The position numbers and the translations under genes were made by a program. Shown here piece after piece: positions 21,325 through 32,719 of a stretch of DNA of 64,000 nt (position 1 is its first letter; each line of letters opens with the position of its first letter). The notes under the pieces were generated by a model that saw nothing but the letters and a program-made list of their open reading frames with translations, searched no databases and had not been told where the DNA came from. This DNA is from Bombyx mori (Eukaryota; Arthropoda; Insecta; Lepidoptera; Bombycidae): the NCBI RefSeq assembly GCF_030269925.1, contig NC_085130.1, positions 8,940,501 through 9,004,500 of the forward strand. The letters are read 5' to 3'.

Positions 21325-21945
21325 AGCGTTACGAAATGTATGAATTTGGCATTTTTTTAAGATTCGCTTATTACAGAACTCTTGATTTATTTTTAAGACT
21401 GTAATAAATTTGTCAAGTTATACTATTTCGATATTGGCAATAAATTTATTATTAATGGCCTTAGCATACTGACGTGAATCAGTAGCGTCCACTGTTTAGT
21501 ACTGTAATAATCAACATGATTGTTATGGCGTATTTTAAGTGCCTAGTTAATGCGGAATTCATTTTAATACTAAACAATGGAAGTCAGTGAGTGTCATTCA
21601 AAAAACTAATAGTGCCATTTACCAACTGCTACAATAAGGCACTTTTAATTGTTAAACTGGTGGCTTTAAATGAAATAAAAATATTTTGATATTTCTTTTA
21701 AATATAATTCAAATGTCTTAAAACTATTACAACAATCAAGATCAGTAAAGTTATTTTTGCCTGATGCGCTCACAACGGCAGGCACCTTTAATTTTATTTA
21801 TACAGAGATATTTACTTGCATAACTAATTACGGGACTATATTTTCTTATGCGCAAACCAGTCGTTTTTTTTAAAGCAATCGAATTTAATTTTAAAATATT
21901 CAGCTCGAATAACTTTGTAATAATTTTGTATATATTAAATAATTT
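21325..21945. other. No gene seen
   Basis: Strongly AT-rich. Overlapping frames near 21751-22036 include LINE-C sequence and are not genes. Confidence 0.5.
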
Positions 21946-21949
21946 TGTA

Positions 21950-22052
21950 AGCAGCGGCCTGGCTCTGCCCCTGGCATTGCTGAAGTCCATGGGCGACGGT
22001 AACCCCTCATCATCAGGTGTAATCGTCTGCCTATAAGGGCAAAAAAAAAAAA
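21950..22052 (+). mobile_element. LINE-C 3' end
   Basis: 'ggcctggctctgcccctggc', 'attgctgaagtccatgggcg' and 'aagggcaaaaaaaaaaaa' form the terminal 100 bp of LINE-C with a poly-A tail. Confidence 0.8.
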
Positions 22053-22449
22053 AGTGGTGTAACTCTTGTTATATACCAGAAAGTCAGCTGTTCAAAATAT
22101 ATTCAATTAACCAAATCGCTGTCAGCTTATAACAAAGCCAGACCACGAATACAGTGCGGATCGCGAACTGTTCATAACGCCTCAGATTACGGAAGCATAA
22201 AAAATGTTCAAGCATTGTGTGGCGGTGAGTTTGAGGTATCCCGTGGATTTGCGCGATAAAAGTCTTATATGAGAATTCTTTTTTAGGCTTTTTTTTATTA
22301 GCCGAGGATGGCCAATGGGCACTCAGTCGGTCATGCTATTGACAGAGCCACCGATGTTATTGATGTAGAATGTTGGTTGGTGGGATAATTTTGTTAAATA
22401 TTTTCTATGACAATTTTAAAATCATAATAATAAGTAAAGATAATACGTA
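22053..22449. other. No gene seen
   Basis: Unique-looking DNA with no exon or shared repeat recognised. Confidence 0.5.
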
Positions 22450-22850
22450 GCTAAGCTAAGCTCATTATAGTCGGTTGCTGTTGTCAGAGCAGTCGTGGTC
22501 GTGTGGAATTCTTGTTGATTAAAGCCTTGATAGATGTTTTCCATAGTTTGCGAACTGAGGCCTGGCGCACACACTCGTTAAGTGGGGTTTCAATAAGGTC
22601 TTTCACGACATCAGTCCAGCGCATGGGGATTCGTCCACGAGATCTCTTACCATTGACCCTACCCTGAACAACAAGTTTCTCGATAGACTCTGCTGGCCGT
22701 CGCGATACGTGTCCAAAATATGACGACAACCTGTGAGAGATATTTAGTTCTTTTAGGATCGAGGCGTTGGTGCGATGCTCAGTCCAAGATATACGCATCC
22801 TTCTCCAGCACGACATTTCTAATGCATCGATCCTTCTTTAGATAATTTTA
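22450..22850 (-). mobile_element. RTE-D: C-terminal end of an RTE-like polyprotein
   Basis: The longest RTE-D copy here. The minus-strand open frame (22484-22816) encodes 'GHVSRRPAESIEKLVVQGRV' followed by 'NGKRSRGRIPMRWTDVVKDL', then the CVRQASVRKLW segment also seen at 1-178. This region follows the reverse-transcriptase domain in such LINEs. The catalytic domains are absent. Stops and the lack of upstream sequence make it non-functional. Confidence 0.8.
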
Positions 22851-23144
22851 TAGCCAAGCTAAGCTTGGATAATTAACTGGCTGTAATATCCATGTGGAAA
22901 AAATAACGAAATAACGAATTACGGTCTGGATATCATAACGCGATAGTGTGATTCACTCAGAGATAACGGAGCAGTCTTAATTATATCGTGCAATAAGGGA
23001 CAACCCTTCAATTCGGACCGGATGGTATTTCGGCTCATATAGAGATAATGGTGGTACCCGCGAGAGATCACACAATTCTATCACCCGTATAGCCGATAAA
23101 CGATGCCAATATGTGTTAATATATATTTATTAATTACAATGTAA
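22851..23144. other. No gene seen
   Basis: Contains a small palindrome, 'ccaagctaagcttgg', at about 22853. No exon recognised. Confidence 0.45.
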
Positions 23145-23290
23145 TTTTTTTTTTGTACATTTACACGCATACACGCATACATTTTACGCTGCCGTTAATT
23201 TTCTAGTAAATTCCTTAGTCTTTCAGTGCTTTCCTTAAGACACTTACGGAAAGAAATAAGACTCAACGTAATATTGTAGTTTACGCTTAA
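23145..23290. repeat. Unclassified dispersed repeat R1, second copy
   Basis: Matches 10975-11115 over 'gttaattttctagtaaattc' and 'ctttccttaagacacttacg'. Here it is followed by a minus-strand Bm1, whereas the first copy is followed by a plus-strand one. Confidence 0.6.
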
Positions 23291-23299
23291 AAATTTAAT

Positions 23300-23550
23300 G
23301 ATTTATTATTATTTAGATGGGCGGACAAGCTCACGGCCCACCTGGTGTTAAGTGGTTACCGGAGCTCATAGACGTCTACAACGTAAAGGCTGCCACCCAG
23401 CTTAAGATATAAGTTCTAAGATCTCAATTTTAATAGTACAACACGATAGCTGCCCCACCCCTCAAACCGGAATGCATTACTGTTTTGCGGCAGAGATAGG
23501 TAAGGCGGTGGTACACGTGCCGACTCACAAGACGTCCTACCGCCAGTACT
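23300..23550 (-). mobile_element. Bm1 SINE, 5'-truncated
   Basis: Minus-strand body from 'gatgggcggacaagctcacg' to 'gactcacaagacgtcctacc'. Its open frame 23472-23816 is incidental. Confidence 0.88.
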
Positions 23551-23995
23551 TATTTATTTATTTTTTAGTCATTTATTTATTTATTTATTATTCATTCATT
23601 ATGAATAACCACACATTTCACATATTTAATACAGCCCTCAAATCTAAAATGTGTTTTAAAAACAAAAGAAAACAATTCATCAATATTTACCATGCCAAAC
23701 AAAACAAAGAAAAAATTAAAGGAAAATCTCAAGATGGCGACCGAGCGAAGTCTTTCAATTATACTAGCGACACCTGGCGTGTGAATATTGAACGGGCGTA
23801 TTTCAATTACAAATGATTTTTGTTTCCAATCTTTTAAGGTTGTGTACAGTTGTTTAGATTTAATACGTTCTTGTCGCTAACTTTCACTATTCACATCGGT
23901 AATGCCGTAACTGTAGTAAATGCCTCGAGGATTAAAGTACCCAAGACGGATTGAAAATTTACATCGAATACGTATTTATGACGTGTTTATGTCCT
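23551..23995. other. No gene seen
   Basis: Starts with a short TTTA/ATTT-rich run (about 23548-23605), then unique-looking DNA. Confidence 0.45.
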
Positions 23996-24337
23996 TACAG
24001 ATCCATCAGATCCAATAACTCTTGCATTAGACGTCTTCAGCTTTAACACTAGGGGCAGGCTTAGGGACCCCGGTAACCGTACTCGTCGAACTCGACAATG
24101 ATTTCGAAGTGCAACCTGATCTATACATCAACCCGCTGTGTTTCTTGTCTGATCTTCTCAGCGGGTCGCGATTCATTTGGTAGTAGATGCATTCGCGAAG
24201 TAACGGCCCTTGAGTTGTTAGGTCTTCTTCGGAGGCGCTCGGGCAGCTGTTAGCAAATCCCACTCCTCCTGGCTGAGCCTTTGCTCGCCCACCTATGCTG
24301 GTGAAACTAGAAAGACTTACGGGTCACCAGTACTCAT
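23996..24337 (+). mobile_element. LINE-A 3' end with last codons and UTR
   Basis: The plus strand keeps the end of the coding frame ('DPSDPITLALDVFSFNTRGR' by comparison with the 45.8-kb copy), then the UTR blocks 'ggtcgcgattcatttgg', 'gttaggtcttcttcgg' and 'cctggctgagcctttgctcg'. It ends at 'ggtcaccagtac'. 5'-truncated. Confidence 0.8.
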
Positions 24338-24516
24338 GTTTTTACAAAGAACTACCACATCGAGGTAATTGGAACTTTCGCATACTGCATATTTCTAGTT
24401 CAGCCTATTGTAAGGCTGATGATGAGATCGGACTTTAAGCTCCGAATTATTAAGTCTGTTTTTGTTTTCTTACGTATTTACACTTCGCAGAAGAGCAGTG
24501 TAGTGTACTTAAAAAT

Positions 24517-24720
24517 GTGCCAATTTACTCGGTGCTGTTAGGCCCCTCAAGCACCGGTCACCGTCACTCGTCGATTACGACGAAGAGTTCGACGAGCGAC
24601 CTAACCCATAGACACAGCCCACTGAGTTTCTCGCCGGATCTTCGCAGTGGGTCGCGTCTCCGATCCGCGGTAGACTTTGCGAAGCACTGCTTTTGCTAGG
24701 GATAGTGTTAGCAAATTCTC
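24517..24720 (+). mobile_element. LINE-B 3' end, interrupted by Bm1
   Basis: 'agcaccggtcaccgtcactc', 'gagtttctcgccggatcttc' and 'ctgcttttgctagggatagt' give LINE-B. The element stops at 'ttagcaaattctc', where Bm1 sequence starts. Confidence 0.8.
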
Positions 24721-24956
24721 AAGTATAGCTACAACGACTGCTCCACCCTTCAAACCGAAACGCATTACTGCTTCACGGCGTAAATAGGCAGGGTGGTGGT
24801 ACCTACCCGCGCGGACTCACAACAGGTCCAACCATCAGCGTAACTATACTTGAGACCTTAGAACTTAAATACTCAAGGTGGGTGGCGCATTTGGGTCGTA
24901 GACGTATATGGGCTCCCGTAACCACTTAACACCAGGTGGGCTGTGAGCTTGTCCAA
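24718..24956. mobile_element. Bm1 SINE with inverted 5' part (twin-priming structure)
   Basis: From 24718 to about 24834 the body start is on the minus strand, ending 'caggtccaaccatcag'. From about 24838 to 24956 the body continues on the plus strand ('gagaccttagaacttaaata' to 'gtgggctgtgagcttgtcc'). Together they make one Bm1 body whose 5' half is inverted. The 'tatacttgag' at the breakpoint is present in both halves. Confidence 0.75.
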
Positions 24957-25249
24957 CCAAAGATGTACCAATTCGGCGTTTAACCATTTAATTACCCGTG
25001 GCTAGCAATCGTAGATGCATTCCACGCCACGTGCACAAACTTTGGATAAATCGAATACATATTGAAACGTGTTCCGCATATCTTTCGCTTCGCAATGGAT
25101 AGCGAGGCCAGCACGAACGCAGACGTGGAAATATTAGAAGCGTAAACGATCGAATAATTGCAAATGTTTCGACGATTTATGCAATAATATAACGCAAAAT
25201 AGGAAATGATTTTAGTTGAGGGTTCCGTTGCTGTAGTGAGCTAACGAGG
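24957..25249. other. No gene seen
   Basis: Moderately GC-rich unique-looking DNA without a supported exon. Confidence 0.45.
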
Positions 25250-25735
25250 TCATACACCTGGAGGATATTGGAGATCATAATCATTATCCTTCCTGGTCAC
25301 CTGGGGTCGGCGCAACATTTTTTACTGGTGGTAGGACCTCTTGTGAGTCCGCGCGGGTAAGTACCACCGCCCTACCTATTTCTGCCTTGAAGCAGTAATG
25401 CGTATCGGTTCATCGGATATCTCAAGGTGGGTGGTGCATTTATGTTGTAGATGTCTATGGGCTCCAGTAACCACTTAACACCAGGTGGGCTGTGAGCTCG
25501 TCCACCCATCTAGGCAATAAATAAAAAAAAAAACATATTTTCTCCTTCCGTGCTCTTATATCATATACCATTTCTTCTCCCCTCTTACCTATATCGTCTT
25601 TCACGCAAGCCATCCATTTCTTCTTAGGTCTACCTCTTCCTCTTTATCCTTCCACATTCATAGTTAACATTCTCTCACCAACCTCATTTTCATTTCGTCT
25701 CATCACATGTCAATACCATCTCAAATATTGGAGAT
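25250..25735 (-). mobile_element. RTE-E LINE 3' region, split by Bm1
   Basis: Two parts (25255-25322 and 25545-25735) resemble the minus-strand RTE-E ends at 17.2 and 61.7 kb ('tcttcttaggtctacctctt', 'tcatcacatgtcaatacca'). A Bm1 lies between them at 25325-25540. The frame is broken. Confidence 0.6.
25325..25540 (+). mobile_element. Bm1 SINE with internal deletion
   Basis: Body from 'ctggtggtaggacctcttgt'. It jumps from 'gcgtatcggttcat' to 'ggatatctcaaggtgggtgg', losing about 60 bp. Similar 'acattttt' and 'acatatttt' sequences flank it and may be the target duplication. Confidence 0.88.
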
Positions 25736-26030
25736 CACAGACATGAAATTGAGCTCTTATTATAATAAAACGTGTGGTCGCCTTGCCCTTCGAAAATTCC
25801 GTATATGCAGGGATCGGGTGCCTAATTAGCGATCAAACATTTCACAAAAGGGGCATGGACGGACCAAACTGTAAAATTCGCCAACATTGCAGTCTGACCT
25901 CCCATGTAAATCCACCATAAGTTTCAGAGTAAATATTTTTAACCGACTTCAAAGAGGCAGAAGTTCTCAATTCAGTCGTTGTTTTTATGTTTGTTACCTC
26001 GCGACCCCGCCATTTGCGAACCGATTTGGG
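25736..26030. other. No gene seen
   Basis: Unique-looking DNA, no exon. Confidence 0.45.
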
Positions 26031-26035
26031 AAGCT

Positions 26036-26182
26036 ATTTTTTTTATTGTCCTTATAGGCAGACGAGCATATGGCCCACCTGATGGTGAGTGGTTACCGTC
26101 GCCCATGGACTTCAGCAATGCATACTCTCCACAAGCGTCGTTAGAAGAAGGACATGTCATAGCGCTCGGGAAACACCATTCA
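26036..26182 (-). mobile_element. LINE-C 3' end
   Basis: Minus-strand copy with 'ctccatgggcgacggtaacc'-type and 'ggtgggccatatgctcgtct'-type blocks, plus the end of the frame (RYDMSFF region). It has an internal deletion after 'cttcagcaatgc'. Confidence 0.75.
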
Positions 26183-27285
26183 AATTTTTATTTTTTTCAT
26201 TATTTTATTCAAATTAACTTTCAGGTTTGTCCCATAGGAATCGGTTCTGTGCTTCCGTTTTTTAAATCAAAATATTTAGATTATAAAATCTTTAGATTAT
26301 ATAAAATTATATCATATAAAATATTTAGATTATAGAATATAAATTCAACAAAATTATTTATTTTCATTTAACTTAAACTGTATTTTTACTAAACGGGACG
26401 TACTGTTACTTTTTTTTGACGTGACAACGTCTTATAATTCGATGGAGCCGACTGCTTGCATGAAAAAACATGACTCATGCGGCGTTACCTTGCTCTGAGT
26501 CGTTCCATTTAAGGCTTGAAGTGCAAGCGAGAGCGCGCAACGAGCGACAAAGAGGCACAATCGGCCTCCGCGTTCGGCAGCTTTCGACATCTATCTCTCT
26601 CCTACTTGAGTGAGCAATGCATCCGCGTGGACAGCTGCTATACAATAATACATTTACATGTTTTCGTCAAGTATGAAGTTCAGTGAAAAGTGAATGTGGT
26701 GTCAATTGTCCTTACAAAATAGCTATCAAACAAATAAAATTAAAATTTTCTTTTGAAAAATGAAACCATTCCATGAGTACATATTTTCTTATGACATTGT
26801 CACGTTCAACTATCGTCAATAAACCGACTTTACAGACAACCGATTTTTTTATTCTACCTCTTGGATTGGAAGGAGGCAGGTTAAATAGCAGTACTAGGGA
26901 GACTAAGTACGGTTTGCACAATCGTCAAGTCTTTTTCAGTGGGCGTGAATCGTTCCGTGCACAATACATCACTTTAGCGTTATCGCCTGAAACACAATGT
27001 ATCATAACCATTGTACGGTTAGTTCCGGAACAGGCTTTTCCGGTACAAACGCGGCCCGCGATGTATAACTAGGGCTGACGAACACCGAGATCTTTCCTGG
27101 TTATGTTAAACATATACATTTTAACTGAACTATAGTTGATAATGTCTCGAATAAAGGGGCTTTTTTGCCGAATGTATGATGTCGCGTTGGCATAGAATGG
27201 CACCACGTCTTGTGAGTGGACGTTATAAGATATGATTAAGGGTTTCACCGGAGAATAATAATAAATAATAGATTCTCTAAGTGTA
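26183..27285. other. No gene seen; GC-rich block at about 26400-26640
   Basis: The first 200 bp are AT-rich with an 'atttagattata' repeat. The segment 26400-26640 is clearly richer in G+C and looks constrained or transposon-derived ('gccgactgcttgcatg', 'gagcgcgcaacgagcgac'), but no frame or termini were recognised. Opposed frames at 26712-26921 and 26773-27072 have no motif. Confidence 0.4.
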
Positions 27286-27287
27286 GT

Positions 27288-27505
27288 ACCATTTTTTAAT
27301 TGCCCTTGTTGGCAGATGAGCATACGGCCCACCTAATGGTGAGTGGTCACCGTCGCCGTGGACTTCAGCAATGCCAGGGGCAGAGCCAAGCTGCTGCCTA
27401 TCGTTAAGTACTCTCCACAAGCCTCGTTTGAAGAAGGACATGTCATAGCGCTTGGGAAACACCGTGGAGGGGAAGCTCATTCCAAAGTCGGAACGTACGA
27501 AGACC
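27288..27505 (-). mobile_element. LINE-C 3' end with RT C-terminal codons
   Basis: The minus-strand frame reads 'FPSTVFPKRYDMSFFKRGLW' then 'RVLNDRQQLGSA', the conserved tail of LINE-C, followed by its 3' UTR. 5'-truncated. Confidence 0.85.
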
Positions 27506-27529
27506 AACCTTTACTAATGCTAAAGCGTA

Positions 27530-27690
27530 TCCTAAGTCCGCATGGGTACATACTTACACTCCATTTATTTCTGCCACGAAGAAACATTTCAGTTTGATGG
27601 GTGGGACAGCCATTCGCGTTGTGATGTCCATGGACCTCAATTACCAGTTTACGTTGGCCGTGTTCTATGATCTACCCACAAAGGCAAATA
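27530..27690 (+). mobile_element. Highly diverged Bm1 SINE
   Basis: 'agtccgcatgggtacatact', 'atttctgccacgaag' and 'tgatgtccatggacctc' follow the Bm1 order on the plus strand with many changes and small deletions. Confidence 0.55.
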
Positions 27691-28340
27691 AAGTTAGTAA
27701 TTTAGTAGATAGTTATTTTAAAGTCACAATCCTAACTGCTCCTCGATAAACAATTGGTGATAGGTCTGGCTGAGGCAGTGTGACTCTTCCTCTAACTTGC
27801 CTGCAGTCTTCAACTGAAGTCCAACTTCCATATCACCATCCAACCGTACCGAAATTGCACCCAGTAAAGCCTAAAATTCCCTTCAGGCTGCCTAAAGGTA
27901 CGCAGAATACCACTAATGAACCAAACGGCTTTTCCAAAACATGCAGCTTTTATTTTCACAGTTGAACACATAATTCAGGTTCAAAAGTCTAACGAAGTGG
28001 GCTTAATTAAGCTTATAGTATCTGAAAAGGGCTTAGTTTAATTTTCCAACGAATTAAATTTTAATTTAAACTTTTATCCCTTAAATAATCGAAACACTAA
28101 AGCCATTGTAATTATTTCAAGATCAGCTGTTATTTATCGGATATTTTTGAACTAGAACGAGATCTGGAAATTTAAAGTGAAAGAGAATGAAGAAATTATT
28201 TGGAATTGGTGCGATCTAAATAGTTCCGAATTAAACTGATTTGGGTAAAAAGTTGTAGAAATCAGTCCAAACTATTCCTTGTTGTTCTCTCCAGACATTA
28301 TGATATAGTAGGACATCTTTTTGCCTTTATAGACGGTTTT
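27691..28340. other. No gene seen
   Basis: AT-rich DNA. The 61-codon frame 27780-27965 is proline-rich but unsupported. Confidence 0.45.
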
Positions 28341-28586
28341 TTTACTGGTGGTAGGACCTCTTGTGAGTCCGCACGGGTAGGTACCACCAACCGGCCTATT
28401 TCTGCCGTGAACCAGTAACGCGTTTCGGTTTGAAGGGTGGAGCAGCCGTTGTGACTATACTGCGACCTTAGAACTTATATCTCAAGGTGGGTGGCGCATT
28501 TACGTTGTAGATCTCTTTGGACTCCGGCAACTACTTAACACCAGCTCTCTTTAGATGGGTTCTAAGCAATAAATAAATAAAAAAAC
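28341..28586 (+). mobile_element. Bm1 SINE, 5'-truncated
   Basis: Body from 'ctggtggtaggacctcttgt' to a (AAAT)n-type tail. A small rearrangement near 28540 replaces 'aggtgggctgtgag'. Confidence 0.9.
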
Positions 28587-29309
28587 GATGCAGGAGACCC
28601 ATCTGATGTTAAACAGTTTCCGACCTTCACCAACAGTGCCATAATTGAGTAAAATAAACTTGATGACTGATGAGTTAACTAGCAAATTCTAAAAACCGTG
28701 CATACAACATGTGCTGTAAGAACCTGCTCAGTTGTCGTAATTGGTAAGGCGTCCCCGGACTCTTAATTTCTGGGAATATCTTGAAAGTCTGAAATATCGG
28801 GTAAACATCGCCCCTCAAACAGTAAGATTAGATCATGTCTTATCATAGTGTGATGTAACTTTTGTACACCAATTCAAAAGTAGTGGGTGGGGAGATTTCT
28901 AAAGGGACCAGTGAGACTTCAATCACAAATCTCGTGGTATCTACCATCAGTTGAACCGGGTAGGCCGTGATCTCGTTCACCGATCTAATGAAACCCGAAA
29001 TCTGTGCAGAAACAGTTCGAAAAAAGGCACCCCATCCCATCCCTGGGAACACGAATAAACCGTTTGTATTAAAGTGCATTTTTCTGAGCCGCGTGATATG
29101 TACGACATTTCCTTCCTACGTTGGCAACTCCGCAAAAAGTGTTGCTACACCAAAATAATATATTTATTTGTTTTTAAAAGCAACGTAACTTTAATCTGGC
29201 ATCACTTACGTTCCTTTTATGAAAATTGCCAACGTTAGTTTTTGATTTTCGTTCCTTGTGCGATTATTGTAACTCAGCGATTGACAGTGGCAATATTGGT
29301 GGCAGACGG
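28587..29309. other. No gene seen
   Basis: A short diverged Bm1-like piece ('gtaggccgtgatctcgttca') lies at about 28960-28985. No exon. Confidence 0.4.
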
Positions 29310-29483
29310 TGAATATCTTTTTGCTAGTGTTGGAAGTGCAAGCTCCTGTTCTTTTAAACTACCCGAAAGGCAAAGGTAACAGAACGCACATATTAATATT
29401 TACATTACACCAACTTTAAAATATGAAATTGTAATCGAAGAAATTATCAGATATATCTGGATTTTTTTTCCCCTATCTATGCT
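29310..29483. repeat. Sequence duplicated with 41966-42119
   Basis: 'atctttttgctagtgttgga', 'agtgcaagctcctgtt' and 'acgcacatattaatatttac' recur in the same order at 41966-42119. In both cases a LINE-B end follows immediately, so the pair moved or was copied as one composite of about 450 bp. Confidence 0.7.
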
Positions 29484-29762
29484 GATAGCCTTGAGAGGCT
29501 ATTTCAGCTTCTCCTTGACGTGTATGTGAGCTCACGGGGCTCAAACCGGGTATGTTGCTAACACTGGCTCTAATAAGAGTAGTACTTCGCAGAATCTACC
29601 ACCGGATCGGACACGCGACCCATTGAGAAGATCCGGCGAGAAACTCAGTGGGCTGTGCCTATGGGTTAATTTACTCGTCGAACCCTTCGTTGCAAGCGAC
29701 AGGTTCGACGAGAACGGTGACCGGTGCTTGTGGTACCTAAAAGCACCGTTAATAGATGACGT
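29484..29762 (-). mobile_element. LINE-B 3' end
   Basis: Minus-strand LINE-B block including 'gctgatagccttgagaggct', 'cggcgagaaactcagtgggc' and 'aacggtgaccggtgcttgtg' (plus-strand spelling). 5'-truncated at the end of the coding region. Confidence 0.85.
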
Positions 29763-30190
29763 GTTATATGTAGATACTTGCCCCGTCTCGAACTAAAGAT
29801 CGTAAAGTCGTCACATAATTATATTATAGAGTACATTAATTAATTATGAGACGGTGTCGTATGAGCCGTAAGTCATAAGAGCACCTCTGTTATTACGCTG
29901 TGGCGAGATCAAAGGGCGGCTTCTCTTTGATGTCCCCGAACCTAACGCGTTGTGTAGTTACAAACAATTAAACGAAATTATCTGACATTGTTCTTGCGCG
30001 CTAGACGCGTAGAGGTATTACGCGATTTTTGCAACCTAAGACCGTAAGCTAAAATCCGCCATCAGCTTGATATTTAACTATGAAAATTGATATGTGTTCT
30101 ACAGAGCCATTACGTAGCGTAGATATCTAGACTGCTTTAGATGAATGGTTTACATGACTTGAAAAATCGCTAGACTAGTAGATTTGCATA
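29763..30190. other. No gene seen
   Basis: Unique-looking DNA, no exon recognised. Confidence 0.45.
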
Positions 30191-30628
30191 GCGTCGTCGT
30201 GGCCTAAAGGATAAGACGTCCAGCGCATTCGTATCTAGCGATGCAACGGTGTTCTAATCTCGCAGGCGGGTACCAATTTTTCTAATGAAATGCGTACTTA
30301 ACAAATGTTCACGATTGACTTCCACGGTAAAGGAATAATATCGTGTAATAAAAATCAAACCCGCAAAATTATAATTTGCGTAATTACTGATGGTAAGACC
30401 TCTTGTGAGTCCGCACGGGTAGGCACCACCGCCTCGCCTATTTCTGCCGTGAAGCAGTAATGCGTTTCGGTTTGAAGAGTGGGGCAGCCGTTGTAAATAT
30501 ACTGAGATCTTAGAGCTTATATCTCAAGGTGGGTGGCGCACTTACGTTGTAGATGGCTATGGGCTCCAGTAACCACTTAACAGCAGGTGGGCTGTGAGCT
30601 CGTCCACCCATCTAAGCAATAAAAAAAG
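30191..30628 (+). mobile_element. Bm1 SINE, full length
   Basis: Starts 'gcgtcgtcgtggcctaaagg' (A-box-like) with B-box-like 'gtgttctaatctcgc', which carries a change at the usually invariant TTCGA. The link, body and A tail are all present. The B-box change would be expected to weaken polymerase III transcription. Confidence 0.92.
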
Positions 30629-31665
30629 GTGATTTGGACAATATTGCGTATCTGGCTATGATTCTGAAAATTGGTAGTAAGTCTGATTGATTTAATGAAA
30701 ATTTGACTTAACATAATGTAAGCAGTGAGCCCTTTTACAAATATAAGAGTGTAATTACTTAGTGGCATGAAACAGTGATACTGAGATAAGTGAAGCGTCT
30801 GTTGTCGGTAAATATGATGTAGGCGGGTGTATTAAAATTATCAGAGTTGGTTGTGTGTCGAGCTCAGAAAATCAATATTCTCTTTAAAGTTTTTCTACTA
30901 TTTACATGTGACGATACGATTTGGAGGTGTGCGATTTTTAATTGATCCGATATTTTAAATCAGTTTTTAGGATGTAAAAATCAGTGCACGTGTGTTTTGT
31001 TTATGAGCAGGTAGGTTAAATAAATGAATTAATACTAATTAAAAAAAAAGTTCTATTGCTAGCCAAATAAAAGTTTCTAGTTAGAATACTAGGTCAAAAT
31101 AACAAAGTTATTATATTGTCATTGATATTTGATACGTTTTCAAGTTTTGAATTGGGTTGTTGGACTTCTTGAAGTTTATGGACATTAGTTTTAAAGATTC
31201 CGTTACATAAATTTTAATAGACCTGTATCAAACTGAAGGTAGCAAAAGAAAAAATGATTAAGATAAGGGCAATAAATGAGTGACTTCTCTGTCTATCCTG
31301 AATGCTGTAATAGATATCCCGGCTCTTGGTACCGACTTTCCGTGAGCTATGGCCACCACTTATCATCAGGTAAATCGAGTATGCTGCAAAACGATACGAT
31401 GAGATTTTATTTTATTCTTTTCAAACATCGTATCGTATAAAGGAACTTTTTCTTAGAAACGCTATCAGCTCGCAGTCAAAGCCGAGGTGGATTAAAAACT
31501 GCTTTTTAACTCAAAATAACTAGCTCCCTTTTACAGATCGGAGCGAAGGATAATATATTGCTTTAAAATTGTTGCTGAATATAAAGATGATTATAGCAGA
31601 TGTACATGATACAAAGCAGAGAAGCTATGTACACAATATTCTTTAGCTTTCGCGTATTATGTTAA
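30629..31665. other. No gene seen
   Basis: AT-rich. A worn LINE-C-like tail ('cttatcatcaggtaaatcga') occurs at about 31360. Confidence 0.45.
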
Positions 31666-31667
31666 AT

Positions 31668-31954
31668 ATATGTATAAAAATGAATTGCTGTTCCTTAGTC
31701 TCGCTAAAACTCGAGAGCGGCTGGACCGATTTGGCTAATTTTGGTCTTGAATTATTTGCGGAAGTCCAGAGAAGGTTTAAAAGGTGAATAAATATGAAAA
31801 TGCTCGAAATTAAATAAAAATAACAATTTTGTTTTCCCTTTGATGTGTCCCCCGTCGGACGGGTTCGTTTTGTTTGTTTTGAGTTAGTTTTATACAGAAG
31901 TTTAGGTCTTTTATTTATCGATTGAGGCACTACGAAGTCTGCTGGGTCAGCTAG
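31668..31954 (+). mobile_element. Helitron family C copy
   Basis: Runs from 'tgtataaaaatgaattgctg' through 'aaaactcgagagcggctgga' and 'tgtcccccgtcggacgggtt' to 'gctgggtcagctag' before T. 'ccgtcggacgg' can form a hairpin. The 95-codon minus frame inside it is incidental. Confidence 0.87.
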
Positions 31955-32314
31955 TTATAAATAAAAATTGAAACAATATTTTTTTTCTCTTAATCTCTCT
32001 CACTACTTTTTGTCATTGTACTGCTTCCAACCCTTTGAACTATTCGAAGATAAAGAATAGATTCGATAATACAAAAATTTTAATACAGTAATATACTCCT
32101 GAAATACAGGCGACTAAGGCGTTATTTGCTGATATTTGATTGTGCTGACTACTGTCGAATTCGTTATGATCACTACACGATTGCACAAAAAACTAACAGT
32201 ATTTTGAGGTTTGCTAGTTTTTTTAACTTGGGATTTCACGTTCACGATAAGATTCCAGGTATTATCGGATTTCGTCTAATCTTATATTAACTATTTATAC
32301 GTAATTTATTGTTA
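31955..32314. other. No gene seen
   Basis: AT-rich spacer between two Helitrons. Confidence 0.5.
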
Positions 32315-32719
32315 CTAGAGGTCCCGCAGTAGTCGAAATTCGACTATAATTAATTGGAATTGGAAGTTTGTACACTATTATGATTGTATTTTATACATCT
32401 ATAATCACAAATTTCGCCAAGACTACACTAAATCATAACAAAGTCAAACAATATTAAATCTATTCTCAATTTGACAGCAGACGCCAAGAACAATATTTTG
32501 ACAATAAATAGTATGCATGCGTGTGTGCGTCAAATGCATGGTATGTAGTGTGTGTAATGTTTTCTTTATTGATTTAATGTATCTTATATGCATTATTTTA
32601 AATAAATATTAGCATTGTGCACTTCTTCTCTACATTCTCTATAAGTGTGAAAAATTTCATATTCCTCTGTCCGCGAAATATTCGTAAAAAGGGATACAAA
32701 GTTTTTGCTTCACGTATTG
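32315..32719 (-). mobile_element. Helitron family A, 5' terminus lost
   Basis: On the minus strand its 3' end is the hairpin 'tagtcgaatttcgacta' then 'ctgcgggacctctag'. The 5' end stops at 'aatacgtgaagcaaaaactt', short of the family's TCTATATATT start. It keeps the middle that the 1749-2049 copy has lost. Confidence 0.8.

Noticed and set aside
22484..22816. 110-codon frame as a possible host gene
   Set aside because: Its sequence recurs at 1-178 and 36094-36285 and matches the C-terminal pattern of RTE-like LINEs.
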